64,000 bases of DNA from Saccopteryx bilineata (lineage: Eukaryota; Chordata; Mammalia; Chiroptera; Emballonuridae), in the NCBI RefSeq assembly GCF_036850765.1, contig NC_089495.1, forward strand, positions 114,723,033-114,787,032, written 5' to 3'. The translations under genes were made by a program, and so were the position numbers. This document shows positions 11,450-21,530 of this stretch, in pieces. Each line of letters begins with the position of its first letter. Position 1 is the stretch's first letter. Under the pieces are notes generated by a model. It did no database searches and was not told where the DNA came from. It saw only the letters and a program-made list of their open reading frames with translations.

Positions 11450-11738
11450 CTTCTTCTTCTTCTTCTTCTTCTTCTTCTTCTTCTTCTTCTTCTTCTTCTT
11501 CTTCTTCTTCTTCTTCTTCTTCTTCTTCTTCTTCTTCTTCTTCTTCTTCTTCTTCTTCTTCTTCTTCTTCTTCTTCTTCTTCTTCTTCTTCTTCTTCTTC
11601 TTCTTCTTCTTCTTCTTCTTCTTCTTCTTCTTCTTCTTCTTCTTCTTCTTCTTCTTCTTCTTCTTCTTCTTCTTCTTCTTCTTCTTCTTCTTCTTCTTCT
11701 TCTTCTTCTTCTTCTTCTTCTTCTTCTTCTTCTTCTTC
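11445..11738. repeat. Pure (TTC)98 / (GAA)98 triplet repeat
   Basis: This is 294 bases of uninterrupted TTC on the plus strand, hence GAA on the minus strand, which is the sense strand of STARD13. It opens homopolymeric frames (poly-Ser, poly-Leu, poly-Glu, poly-Lys) that are not genes. It lies about 24.6 kb downstream of the exon donor at 36308, in the presumed first intron. Copy number depends on the assembly and may vary between individuals. Confidence 0.95.
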
Positions 11739-11942
11739 TCCTGCAGCCATGGCTCTGGTTTGAGCAAAGTTGGCTCTAGGTACTGAAGATGGCTCTATGG
11801 CCTTGCTTCAGGTGCTAAAATAGCTCAGTTGCCAAGTAATAGAGCAGTGACCCAGACAGGTAGAGTATCAGCTGTTGGGGGCTTACTAGGTAGATCCTGA
11901 TTGGGGCGCATGCAGGAGTCTGTCTCTGCCTCCCCTCCTCTC

Positions 11943-11944
11943 AG

Positions 11945-11982
<38 letters not shown>
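11943..11982. repeat. (AAT)n microsatellite
   Basis: About 13 AAT units form the 3' tail of the preceding group A SINE and join it directly to a group C SINE. Confidence 0.9.
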
Positions 11983-11984
<2 letters not shown>

Positions 11985-11985
<1 letters not shown>

Positions 11986-12172
11986 GCTCTGGCCAGGTAG
12001 CTCAGTTGGTCAGAGTATTGTCCCCACACACCAAGGTTGCAGAGGTTCAATCCTTGGTCAGGACACATACAAGATCAACAAATAAATGCATAAATAAGTG
12101 GAACAACACATTGATGTTTTTTTTTCTCTCTCTCCTTTCCTCTCTTTCTCTCTCAAATCAATAATTTAAATA
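11985..12172 (+). repeat. Group C SINE (short tRNA-derived)
   Basis: The head GCTCTGGCCAGGTAGCTCAG is followed by TCAGAGTATTGTCCCC, CAAGGTTGCAGAGGTTCAAT, a GGACACATACAAG block, AATGCATAAATAAGTGGAAC, a CT-rich tract and AAATCAATAATTTAAAT. It lies immediately behind the tail of the group A copy. Confidence 0.88.
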
Positions 12173-12555
12173 TCACAGAAAAAGAAAGGACCTCTTCAAA
12201 ACAGGTCTCTCATCAACGTCTCCACTACTAAGCATCACACTTGCTTTGGTGTCTGTCCCCATGACCTAATGTCATCTCGAACTTGGTGGAGGATACTTCC
12301 GTTGTCCTTATACTACTGTCCTTGATCACATCTATATAGTTGTCAGCCAAATGGAACATTGAAAGTGGTATGGACACATTTTCATTACGCTTCAGGAGTC
12401 AAGGGCAAAGGCCTCTCTGTGTATGGTGGAGTCAGGCCCAAGAAATCACTACAAGGTGACACCACTTTTGTTTGAGTTTACCATTACTGATATTCCAACA
12501 GAAAGCGAACTTAAGGGGATAATTCATCTCTCCCTCTGCAGGACTTTCCTAAGCT
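12173..12555. other. Single-copy noncoding sequence
   Basis: No gene or repeat recognised. Confidence 0.35.
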
Positions 12556-12559
12556 TCTG

Positions 12560-12760
12560 AACCCCTCTCTCATCATCATCAGTCCTTTAACCAAGGACAG
12601 GTGCCACCCCAACTTCATCAAGACTGGTTTTACTCTGCTGAAGAACCTTCAATGGCTCTTAGCCTTAGAAACAAAGTCAATGATTTTCAATCTTTGGTAT
12701 TAAGTAATATAGCTGTCCTGTAGACCTGTAATAGTTTCCTGGTTTCCTTCCTATCTTTTA
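12560..12760 (+). repeat. Probable L2 LINE fragment
   Basis: TGCTGAAGAACCTTCAATGG, CTCTTAGCCTTAGAAACAAA and GTCAATGATTTTCAATC fit the L2 segment 'cttcagtggctccccattgcc...aaagtccaaac'. It is strongly decayed and its ends are approximate. Confidence 0.45.
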
Positions 12761-12844
12761 AACAACAGTTTTCCATGGTAGTGTCACCAAAACACCAATG
12801 TGAGGTTTTGGCAAGTGATGTGTTACTAACAATACCACCACCAC

Positions 12845-13035
12845 CCCATTTGCCAAGCACTTACATGAGGCCATTTCTGAACATCTACAATTCTTATAGC
12901 AATCTTTTGAGGTAGGGTTTATTACCCCCAATTTCTATCAAGACAACCTGCCTGAGGTCAAACAGCTAGTCCTGGTGGAGCTTGAATTTTATTCCAAGTC
13001 TTTCTAACTCCCCAGCCAGTGGTCTCCAAGATTAA
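12845..13035 (-). repeat. MIR SINE
   Basis: Reverse-strand MIR order is seen: TTGCCAAGCACTTACATGAG, TTGAGGTAGGGTTTATTACC, CCTGAGGTCAAACAGCTAG and GAGCTTGAATTTTATTCC. Confidence 0.75.
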
Positions 13036-13600
13036 ATTACACACTGCTTTGCTTCCCACATAGCCAAACATACACCTGACTTTAAATATAAACTTGCCTA
13101 CATTCAAGACCATCCCTTAGAATAGATTTCACACTTGTTTGCAATGAAAGAGAAAGGGAGGGTTTCCCACTAACGTGCTGCAGACTACGCTCCTCGTAGC
13201 CACTCCCAGTAGGTGACCCAGGCCAGAGCTGGCTGCTCCAGAGGTGGGGACAGCTTCACTCCAGTTTCACATTTTATGGGGAGGTTATCAAATCTCAGGC
13301 CCGGAGCAGTGTAAACATCCGTTTTTGTCTATTACTACTGAACAAAGGTTAAAAGCTTTCTTCAAAGCATGGCAGACACCTTCTTGAGGCCAAGCATGGA
13401 TGCTGTCCGAGACCCAGGGTTACAGCCCCAGAAATGCTGATGCCCAGTGGAAACATTCAGATGCTCCCATTCATATATTGTAGACATAAGTTAATGCCGT
13501 GATGCCTTGACACGAGGACATTTTTCTATACACATTTGATAATCTAAATTTACTGGATCAATACATTTATTAAAGATTTCACAGGTATAGTTTTGAGGTT
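13036..13600. other. Single-copy noncoding sequence
   Basis: A few CpG and GC-richer bases near 13180-13320, otherwise nothing recognised. Confidence 0.35.
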
Positions 13601-13608
13601 CTCTATTG

Positions 13609-13811
13609 CAGTGGTTTTTGATCTTTTTACACTTGTGGACCAATGAAAATAGAAGAATTATTTCGGGATCACTAAGGCAGAAATCACTCTGAGCATAAGC
13701 AAATTTGACTAAGATCATTGAGTCCATTATCTTCACACATCATAACTCTTTTGCGGACTGGCACCAAATTTCTGGCAGACTGGTCCAGAGACCAGTGCTT
13801 CAAAGACACTG
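13609..13811. mobile_element. hAT-Charlie-type nonautonomous DNA transposon
   Basis: The element has terminal CAGTGGTTTTT and the complementary end GACACTG. The interior includes ACTTGTGGACCAATGAA and GCGGACTGGCACCAAATTTC. Flanking 8-mers CTCTATTG (13601-13608) and CTCTAGAG (13812-13819) agree at six of eight positions and fit the nTCTAGAn preference of hAT-Charlie elements. The precise family was not assigned. Confidence 0.7.
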
Positions 13812-14014
13812 CTCTAGAGTATAATACCTTGGAAAACAAGATTTGCCCCCTTAAAATACAGGTACTTCCTGAATAAACAGAGAATTAAGAAATTCCAATA
13901 AGTGTAATAACCTAAGCAGAGAGAAGACTCCCTTCTCTGCACCCCTAAGTTGAATTCTTCATATTCTGATTGAATACATGCCGGATGTGATTATTTAAAT
14001 GCAGTCTGTCTGCC

Positions 14015-14145
14015 CAACAAGTCCCTGTAGGGCAGTAAGTATGATGCCTTTTTCGCTCCATTTACAGCCTCCAAAGAAGATGCTGGCACACAGTATGCAC
14101 TCAAGAGACATTTGTAAAAGAAATGAACAAAGGGATGAATTCATC
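14015..14145 (+). repeat. L2 LINE 3' tail
   Basis: CCCTGTAGGGCAGTAAGTAT, GATGCTGGCACACAGTATGC and ACTCAAGAGACATTTGTAAA match the L2 end 'agggcagg...ctggcacatagtaggcgctcaataaat'. Confidence 0.65.
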
Positions 14146-14172
14146 TGAATCTAAGTATTCTTTCATCTAGAT

Positions 14173-14392
14173 CAGTGGTTCTCAACCACGGGGAATGTTG
14201 CTCCCCCAGGGATGCTTGGTAATGTCTGAAGACACTTTTGGTTATCACCTTGGGGAGGGGAGGACATTTCTGGGACCTAGAGAGTAGAAATCACAGATGC
14301 TATTTAACATCCGACAATGCACAGAAGAACCCCCACCAAAAAAAAATTATCTGGCTTCAAAATGTCAATAGTGCTGAGGCTGTGAAACCCCG
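14173..14392 (+). mobile_element. MER5A (hAT-Charlie) DNA transposon
   Basis: CAGTGGTTCTCAACCACGGG opens the element; TTTTGGTTATCACCTTGGGG, ATTTAACATCCGACAATGCA, AAAATGTCAATAGTGCTGAG and GTGAAACCCCG follow as in MER5A. The 8-bp duplication ATCTAGAT (14165-14172) / ATTTAGAC (14393-14400) matches at six positions. Confidence 0.9.
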
Positions 14393-14400
14393 ATTTAGAC

Positions 14401-15479
14401 ACAAATATGCACAAAAATTCCACCAGCAGATGAGAGATCTCAGAAATAAGCCAGATCTCACATTCAGAAGAATGCTATGGCACCAGCCATATCATTGACA
14501 GAAAATATCTCACGAGAAACATAAACCATATTTGAGATCACAGGTGATAACTGTCATCTCATAGCTCATTTTTGTTTTCCCAGCATGAGCCGCAACTAGA
14601 TGATGTCTTTGGACTTCCAGAAGTCAGCATTTGTATGCTGACCCATAGCCCAGAATAACCCAGAGAACAAGACTGTCGCTCAATAACAACGATACGATTT
14701 TTTTATTGTGGGTCACAACTCATAATATGCACTTCAGCTAAAAGGGAAGGATACAAAACATTCAAGATGACTGGCAGGAGATAACTAAAAATGCTCCAGT
14801 ACAAAAGCAGGTTAAACTGTCACAGGAAGTTTCTTTTCTTGAAAATGGAATGGCTCATGAATGCTTCATTCTTTCTGGAACAGTTAAAACACTGTCTGTG
14901 TGGCCTGCCCGAGCTCAGAAGGCAGGACAGGCCTCCTCTCTCTGCTGCTGCTCGCCCTGAAAAGGATTTCCCTGGTGAACCTGGGCCAAAGGCAGTGAGA
15001 AGACAGGAGCGGATGGCGCTTCACCTGAGTAAATGACCGGGACTGTATTTATCCTCCCAATTGGAAATCAGGAGAGACTGCCTCAAACTGGGAAGCAAAA
15101 GAGACTGAGCAGAGGTGGCCAAGGGTTTCACTGGGGGATCACATTAGCCTGACATTTTCACAATCATCAGTTACCCGAAGGCTCATTTGTCCAAAGCAGA
15201 AAGAAGCCGGCTCTTACACTGACAGGCAATGTGGAGTGATGAATGGGTGGATCAGAAAGGATGCCTCCAGCCAGACATTCTGCAGTAGGTGGCATCTGTC
15301 AGGTGTGGATAAGCAGCGGGGCCCCGCCTGCCTGGGGCCGCCTGTACCAGACGCTCCTCTGTGTTCTCTTTGGTCACCAGTTACCGACAAGCACGGGCTG
15401 GCAGGAGGGGAGAGCCCAGCGCAGCTGCACTGTTCGGCATGCCTGTGGGATGAGATGGGGGCTCCAAGGGGGTAATGAG
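14401..15479. other. Single-copy noncoding sequence with a GC-richer patch
   Basis: About 14900-15470 is GC-rich relative to the surroundings and opens several overlapping frames on both strands, the longest 122 codons on the minus strand. None has a recognisable domain or splice context. Confidence 0.4.
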
Positions 15480-15640
15480 TGTTTCTTTCCTGACAATCAT
15501 CTGCACATGATTCAAACTTTCTAGGGTTTAGATTAATTTCCTGTTCAGCACGTCTGCAAGATGAGAAAACAATTATCTCCAAAATTACAAGTAATTAGCT
15601 GTTTGCTTGCCATTGTAAGATAAGATCTTAATGCTTTCTG
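15480..15640. promoter_or_regulatory. Candidate enhancer-like motif cluster
   Basis: Within 34 bases are a homeodomain core TAATTA (15592-15597), a forkhead-like TGTTTGC (15600-15606), a GATA site AGATAAGA (15618-15625) and a 10-bp palindrome TAAGATCTTA (15621-15630). The sequence is repeat-free and abuts a CA repeat. Motifs are seen; regulatory function is only a suggestion. Confidence 0.25.
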
Positions 15641-15653
15641 ACAGCGCACGCGC

Positions 15654-15656
<3 letters not shown>

Positions 15657-15685
<29 letters not shown>
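15657..15685. repeat. (CA)n microsatellite
   Basis: About 14 perfect CA units, preceded by a short alternating CG/CA stretch (CGCACGCGCGC) at 15646. Confidence 0.95.
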
Positions 15686-16123
15686 TGTGCACCTTTTTCA
15701 AGTGTTATAATTTATAAATCTCAATCTGGAAGGTCAGAGCCCAATTTCCAGCCACACCTTAACCCACAGTCTCAACTATGCTGGTGTGAGCAAGGCACCT
15801 GTCCCCTGTAGGGCAGAGAAAATGTGCAAGGCTGGCTGTCATGAAGACCCATGCTCATTACGATGGGTGTGATACACTTTACACTGCCCAGGACATGAGA
15901 AAAGTGACAAAAAAAACCCTTTTCTCAACAAGTCTCTCTGGGCAGGTGGCAGGGCTAGCTGAAGGCCTGACAGGAAATGAGAATATGAGAGTCAGGATCT
16001 CAAAACAGGTGTCTAAATTCTGGTGTCATCACTTACTAGTTGTAAAATCCTAAGCAAGTTGTCTTGCTCCTCTGAGCCCTTGTGTCCTCACTTTAATGAG
16101 GATTATAAAAACTCCTTGTCAAG

Positions 16124-16338
16124 TAGGGTTGCCAACAGTGGCAGGATGGACATTTTGGGCCAGAACATATTTGGGGAGAGGGTGGGCTGCCCGTCCATTG
16201 TAGAATGTTTAAGAGCATCCCTGGCCTCTATCTATGCGGAGCTGGTAGCACCCACCCTCAATTCTGATCATCAAAAATACCTCCAGATACGCCAATAGTC
16301 CCCTGGAGGGTAAAACTGCCACTGCTTGAGAACCACTG
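16124..16338 (-). mobile_element. MER5-family hAT transposon, reverse
   Basis: GACATTTTGGGCCAGAACAT, CCATTGTAGAATGTTTAAGA, GCATCCCTGGCCTCTATC and the end CTTGAGAACCACTG are the reverse complement of MER5A. Flanks TTGTCAAG (16116-16123) and CTGTAAAG (16339-16346) agree at six of eight positions. Confidence 0.87.
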
Positions 16339-16349
16339 CTGTAAAGGAA

Positions 16350-16885
16350 CCCCATCTTCTTTAAGTTCTTAATAAAATAGCACCCAGAAACTTTAATCCT
16401 AACTGTAAGGTTTCAGGGTAATAATTTAAAAAATAAATTAAAAAAAAAGATGGATGTGAGTTCTCATATCTGCAGAACAGGGTTTGGGGCAAAATTAAGA
16501 ACTATGTGGCCTTCCTTGGAGACTCTTCTATAGTCCTAAATCTTGGAGGTGTTTGATTTTGTTTTAAATTTGGGTAGGGGATTTTGTTCGTCTTGGGCAA
16601 GGAGTAGTAGTGGGAGCACAGAATTATGGGGCTTAAACAAGATAATATATGTGCAAAATGGTGCTTGTGATGTTGATACAATCATAGCTGAAGAATTAGT
16701 GCAATGCAGTGTTACCTCAGAATGTCAGCAAGGCAGTCTGTTTGCACCCAGGCAGAACCACGCAGTGCACCTGCTATAACCGATTCCAGCTACAGTCAAA
16801 CGAACCAGTCGAGGGCCAGCCACATGGCAGCAAGAACCAGCAGAAGCCCTGAATTATCAAATATGTCAGACATATTTTGTTGCTG
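16350..16885. other. Single-copy noncoding sequence
   Basis: Nothing recognised; an A-rich patch lies at about 16425-16450. Confidence 0.35.
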
Positions 16886-16889
16886 TTAC

Positions 16890-17400
16890 GAAATAGGTCT
16901 GTAAAGTGTTGGAACCTCTTTCCATCAGGTGGTGGGTCAGTGTCCCCTTCCCTTGAACCTGGGCAGATCATTATGACTATGTTGACCAAAAAAAAAAAAA
17001 TGACTGTGCAACTTTCAAGGCTAGTCATAAAAAGGCATGTACTTATGACTTGCCTACCCCCAGATGGCAGTCTCCATGCTGTGAGGAAGCCTAAGTAGCC
17101 ACATGGAGAGGACATGGGTACAGACATTCCAGATGACAGCCACTGCTGATTTCACCTACCAGTCAAAATCAACTGCCAGTGCTGGGAGTGAATGACGTTT
17201 GGATGACTCTAGGGCCGACATTGAGACACCCCAGCCTTGAAGATTTTCCAGGTAAAGTTGCAGCCATCATGGAGCAGAGACAAGACATCTCTGCGTCTTT
17301 TCCAAAGTCCTGATCTACAAGACCCAGGAACATAATAATGGTAGTTTAACGCCCCTAAGTCTGGGGTGATCTGTTACACAAGCAACAGCAACCAAATGCT
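16890..17400 (+). mobile_element. MLT1-type solo LTR (ERVL-MaLR relic)
   Basis: Ordered matches to MLT1 LTRs: AGTGTCCCCTTCCCTTGAAC, CAAGGCTAGTCATAAAAAGG, CCATGCTGTGAGGAAGCC, CCACATGGAGAGGAC, and the 3' end CCCCTAAGTCTGGGGTGATC / TGTTACACAAGCAACAG. No internal retroviral genes are present. Ends are approximate and no target duplication was resolved. It is an ancient element shared across placental mammals. Confidence 0.82.
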
Positions 17401-17404
17401 TCTC

Positions 17405-19130
17405 CATGAAGTTTCAATGTTTCTGCTCAAAGAATGTGTTGTTCACAGGAAACTTGGGTCTGGTAAGATTAACTCAGCTGGAGGCTACATCACAAACAGT
17501 AAATAGGTCAGCTATTGGGCATGGTGAGAAACTCAAGGTCCCACTTTTTACCAATGCTATCTAGAAGCTTTTCTTAATACACAGAAGATGCAGAGAGCAG
17601 CCTAATCAGGAGGAAAGGGAAAATTACATTTACATATAAATATCAGGCAAAAACATTAAATGTGAGTTTCAAAAACACACTGCCTTGAGCAACCATGAAC
17701 CCGAGGAGCCAGTTATTAGGTCAAGAGCAGCCTACCTTACAGAATGACCTGGCATTGACACAGAGGTTAGAGGGTGACCTCTAGTTTTTGCTTGTTGGGA
17801 GAGACCATGGGAATAAGTGTAACCACGCAAGAAGAGAGCCTCTGTCTGACTCATCAAGATCTTTGTCTATCTTGATCTGTAGAGATAGCCATCTTGATAG
17901 AGAAAGATAAAAGGGGATCAGAGTTGAGGGAAAATGGTGGAAAAGTCACTTTCTAAACAGTAATCAAGAAACCAGAGTGTATTGAGAAATTAGCAGAATG
18001 AGTGCAGGTGTGACAAAGAGCACAGTGGGTAATTCACTGCATTATGCACTTTATCTAAGCAAGGCAATTCTCCAACAGGGCTTCTTCCCCCTGGGGGCCA
18101 GTCCCCAGAGGCTCCTTGGTCATCTCATCTCACTGGGATTTAACCTACAGCTAGATCCCAAGCATGAACCACAATTCAAGCAGAGGCATAAAGCTTTGTA
18201 TTGATAGATCTTATAAAATACTATATAAGTATTATTCATTTAATGCCAGTGGGACACCTGCCTGAGGCAAATATGTGTAATTTCATACTTCATGAAATAT
18301 TTAAACATCTTTAAATTACTTCTGGAAGAATTCACATATGAAATTCTCTTTCCTGATGAAATAATGACTGATCGATTAATAATTTGGAATAAACAAAAAG
18401 CACAGATGTCCTAGCTGGACATTTGTTTGTTTGGTTTCTCTACAAATTAATATTGTGGTTTTAAACTATTGAAGTCAACTGGCCCAGTTAAACTAGCATT
18501 CTGGTTTATCCACATTTCTAAAATCAGGCACTAAATTATATGTGTATTTGGGCATATCATACTCTTAGAAAAGCCTTTTTTTTAAATATGAAAGCATTCT
18601 AGCTAATGGGTAATGCCTAACACTTGAAAATTCAAATCCCTACCACACAAATTAATTTAAGATTAGTATTTAATTTTATTTATTCCTTATCAATAAAACT
18701 GATAAGGGAGGATACCTAAAGCAGAAGGCACATGTGTATAGTTACATCAGGTAATTTAATTACAATCCAGTGAAACCCTGTTGTAAGGTGATCTAGACTT
18801 GACTGAGAATTACTGATAACATAAATTACTGAATAGGTGTTTCCGAGCAGAATAAAAATCTACAATAAGAGGTACAGTAAAATATTCACATTAGTGAATT
18901 CTTCTCATAGTAGTAGGGAAAAAGCATAAACAGGGAAATCAGTAATTGAAAACATTAAAATTCTATAAAGCACATAAGTATTTTGCCATTCTGAAAAGTT
19001 ATAGAGCTAAATCCTGTATTTATCATTTCTTTATTGCCATAGTAAAAATATTTATCTGTCATGATATTTTTGAGGAGTAGCACTGTAACAACAGTAACAA
19101 CAAATATAAGGGGAGGCTTTGATTTGTGGA
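17405..19130. other. AT-rich single-copy noncoding sequence
   Basis: No gene, RNA or repeat family recognised. Composition becomes increasingly AT-rich after 18200. Confidence 0.35.
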
Positions 19131-19134
19131 AGAA

Positions 19135-19335
19135 CAGAGTCAGATAGCTATGGGATCAATTCCTAGCTCTAGCAGTTATTTGAGTTTAACTTGAACAAGT
19201 TACTTTAACATCATTGTACCTCAACTTATTTACCTTTAAAATAGCAATATCAATGGCACCAACTATTGTGAGGGTTAAGTGAGATAATTATTAATCATGT
19301 TCTGATAGAGCCTAAAAAAATATCTGCTCAATGAC
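19135..19335 (+). repeat. MIR SINE
   Basis: CTAGCTCTAGCAGTTATTTG, TTAACTTGAACAAGTTACTT, TGTACCTCAACTTATTTACC and GTGAGGGTTAAGTGAGATAA follow the forward MIR consensus order. Confidence 0.8.
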
Positions 19336-19364
19336 TACTACTGTCTCTCTGCATGCAATCTGAC

Positions 19365-19890
19365 CACTTCAACCCCAAGTTCATCCGGCCATCTTTCCAC
19401 ACTGCTGTTTTCTCTACTTACAGACTCTCTGTGGCTCCCCATTACCCAGCCTCACTGAAGTCTGGCCACAACTCAACCTTGTTGTCTACACTTCCTATAA
19501 CACCCACATTTCGCCAGATTTAAACTACATTCTGAGCTATTCAAATCATGCTTTTCAACACATTCTGTTGTTGTGCTTAAAATAACTCTGTCTGATTACT
19601 GCACAGTGGAAACACAACCGCTTTTCCGAGCTCGGGCCCAGCAGTCTTTTCTCCTTCCCTACTGTACTGCAGACAATGCCCTCTTCTACTGAACGTCTCT
19701 GTTTTCATAGCCTGTCAGTCACTGGACCATCCATGTCCTTGAATGGTTGGTATTTGTGACGACGTTCACACCTTACCTCACTTGATTTCAATCTCTTTGA
19801 GGGCAGTGACCCTATTCTACATTTTGTATCACACACCATACCAGCAAAGATGACTTTGAACAATATGTGTTGAAATATTGACTAGGCTAG
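19365..19890 (+). repeat. L2 LINE, 3' portion
   Basis: CTGTGGCTCCCCATTACCC, CTTTGAGGGCAGTGACCC and the decayed 3' end near 19890 follow L2 order over about 500 bases, with many substitutions. Confidence 0.6.
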
Positions 19891-20455
19891 GAAAAGTGAT
19901 ATTCATTTCTAAAACGTAGCCTCCCTTATATATGTGTTACTGAAGCTGAGCTCACGCAGAATTCGCCAGCATCTTGGCGCTCAGGGAAAGCACAGTGCGT
20001 GGGCAGCAGGGTGTGCACAGAGGGAAGCTCTCTGCAGACGACGGTCCCCAAGCTGACTAGGACAAGAGGAGAGAGCAGAACCTCACTTTTCACCAGAGGA
20101 AGCGAGTCCCATGTTCTTGGGAAACTGGAGCCCAGCGATTCACATTCTGAAGAAGGCACATGGCAAGCTGATGGGGCAAAAGCTATAGAGTCCTAACCTC
20201 AGATTCCCCAGAAGTAAGGATCACCAGCCAGTAATACACAATGTTCCCGCCGAGGACCGACAGCTGGAGCCACAGAACACCATAGCAACAACAAAGGACC
20301 AGCTCGCGCTACAGCTAGACTCCTCCCATGCGACCCCTCTCCCTGAGCGACGCCTGTGCCCACACCTATCGCACCCAGGGCACCTGTTCTAAGTCCTTCC
20401 GTTGAATTAAGCTGTTTTAAAATGGAATTTATTGGGCAACACTGTTTAGAATTTC
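19891..20455. other. Single-copy noncoding sequence
   Basis: Moderately GC-rich at 19940-20380 with scattered CpG. Short overlapping frames on both strands have no recognisable product. Confidence 0.35.
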
Positions 20456-20459
20456 ATTT

Positions 20460-20550
20460 TAACACGTTGTTATATCCCAAGGACTTATGAGCCCCTAGCG
20501 CAGGGCAGGTTTTCAAGCAGTGATTTAGTGAATGAATATGTTCTTTTGTG
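20460..20550 (+). repeat. Possible L2 3' tail
   Basis: TATATCCCAAGGACTTATGA, GCCCCTAGCGCAGGGCAGG and TTAGTGAATGAATATG resemble the last 80 bases of L2. Confidence 0.45.
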
Positions 20551-21295
20551 CAGGACAGGAAGCAACGGCTGCACTTCACCCTCTGTAAGGCAGTGGAGTG
20601 GGTTCCAGCAAAGTCAAGGTTCAGTGTTTTCCATCTAGTAAAACCTAGTAAAAAACAGGTGACTTATAAAGGCTGTTTTTCAAATGAAGTCAAGAAGATT
20701 CTAGGCTTTGCAGATACCTCATCCAGCTACTTGTGCTGTCTCTTGCTCGGTGCTTTAGAGCCGGCTGCAGACTTGAGGGAAGGGTGCAGGTGGCGTGATA
20801 GGCTTCCTCCGCACCTATATCACCACATCTAATGAGAGTAGTTAGTAGAATGTATTATTCACTCCCAACTGACTCCCCTGCCAAGGCAAATGTTTTAATG
20901 ATGCTTCATCTGGGGAAGTTGGACTTGAAAGATTAAGAGTTAGATATGTTCCCATCAAATTCATGCCAGAGTTGTTAAAGCATATACTCTGGATTTATGG
21001 GCGATGGTCTCATTAGTTAAGGACTAAAAATATTTTCTATTATACTCAGAGTGTGACAGCTGTCTGCTTTCAGAAGTAAATTCCATTTGATTAGGAAAAT
21101 CCTTGTTTAAAATTGCATAATTTCTAAGCAGCCCTTGTCATACTTTTTCTCCTCTGAGGAAACTTCAGATATTCTCATTTCAGATGCACTGTAACTATGG
21201 CCTTTCATTCCTTCCACTTTATGAAGTTATCCAGACTTGGCTATTTGTTTTATCTTCCCACAAGTACTGAGTCCACAATGTGATGGGCCATGATG
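20551..21295. other. Single-copy noncoding sequence
   Basis: No gene or repeat recognised. Confidence 0.35.
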
Positions 21296-21299
21296 CTGA

Positions 21300-21530
21300 T
21301 CTGTAGTGTTCTTTCTTCTAGATTAGCTTATACTGAGCCCTGAGTGAATCCTCGGTTCTGTGCTAAGTGCTTTGCACATGTGACAACACTTCACTCCACA
21401 ACATTATTACTTTTATTTCCAACTTTAGATGAGACAACAGGCTTGCAGAGGTCAAAGAACTTGCTCAAGTTCACTCAACTAATCAGTGCTAGAACTAGGA
21501 TTTGAACCCAGATCCAGATAACAGCAAAGC
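21300..21530 (-). repeat. MIR SINE, nearly complete
   Basis: GTGCTAAGTGCTTTGCACAT, CTTTAGATGAGACAACAGGC, TTGCAGAGGTCAAAGAACTT, GCTCAAGTTCACTCAACTAA and AGGATTTGAACCCAGATCC match the reverse-strand MIR consensus through to the tRNA-like head. Confidence 0.85.

Larger units (their letters stand above)
11294..11944 (+). repeat. Group A SINE interrupted by a giant TTC expansion
   Basis: The head GGCCCTGGCAGGTTGATTCA, CACACAGGAGAAG block and pyrimidine tract run to 11444. The element resumes after the TTC run with CTGCAGCCATGGCTCTGG and continues to GTCTGTCTCTGCCTCCCC. The normal element has roughly 40-60 bases of pyrimidines here, so the tract has grown by nearly 300 bases. Confidence 0.9.

Noticed and set aside
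11333..11779. Frames of 111-148 codons with poly-Leu, poly-Ser, poly-Lys or poly-Glu
   Set aside because: They are translations of the (TTC)98 run within a SINE; no gene structure exists on either strand.
15214..15582. 122-codon minus-strand frame and opposite plus frames
   Set aside because: GC-rich composition explains the open frames on both strands. No domain, no splice context and no start evidence.
16890..17400. Possible endogenous retrovirus
   Set aside because: Only an LTR-like segment of MLT1 type is present; no gag, pol or env remnants were seen on either side.
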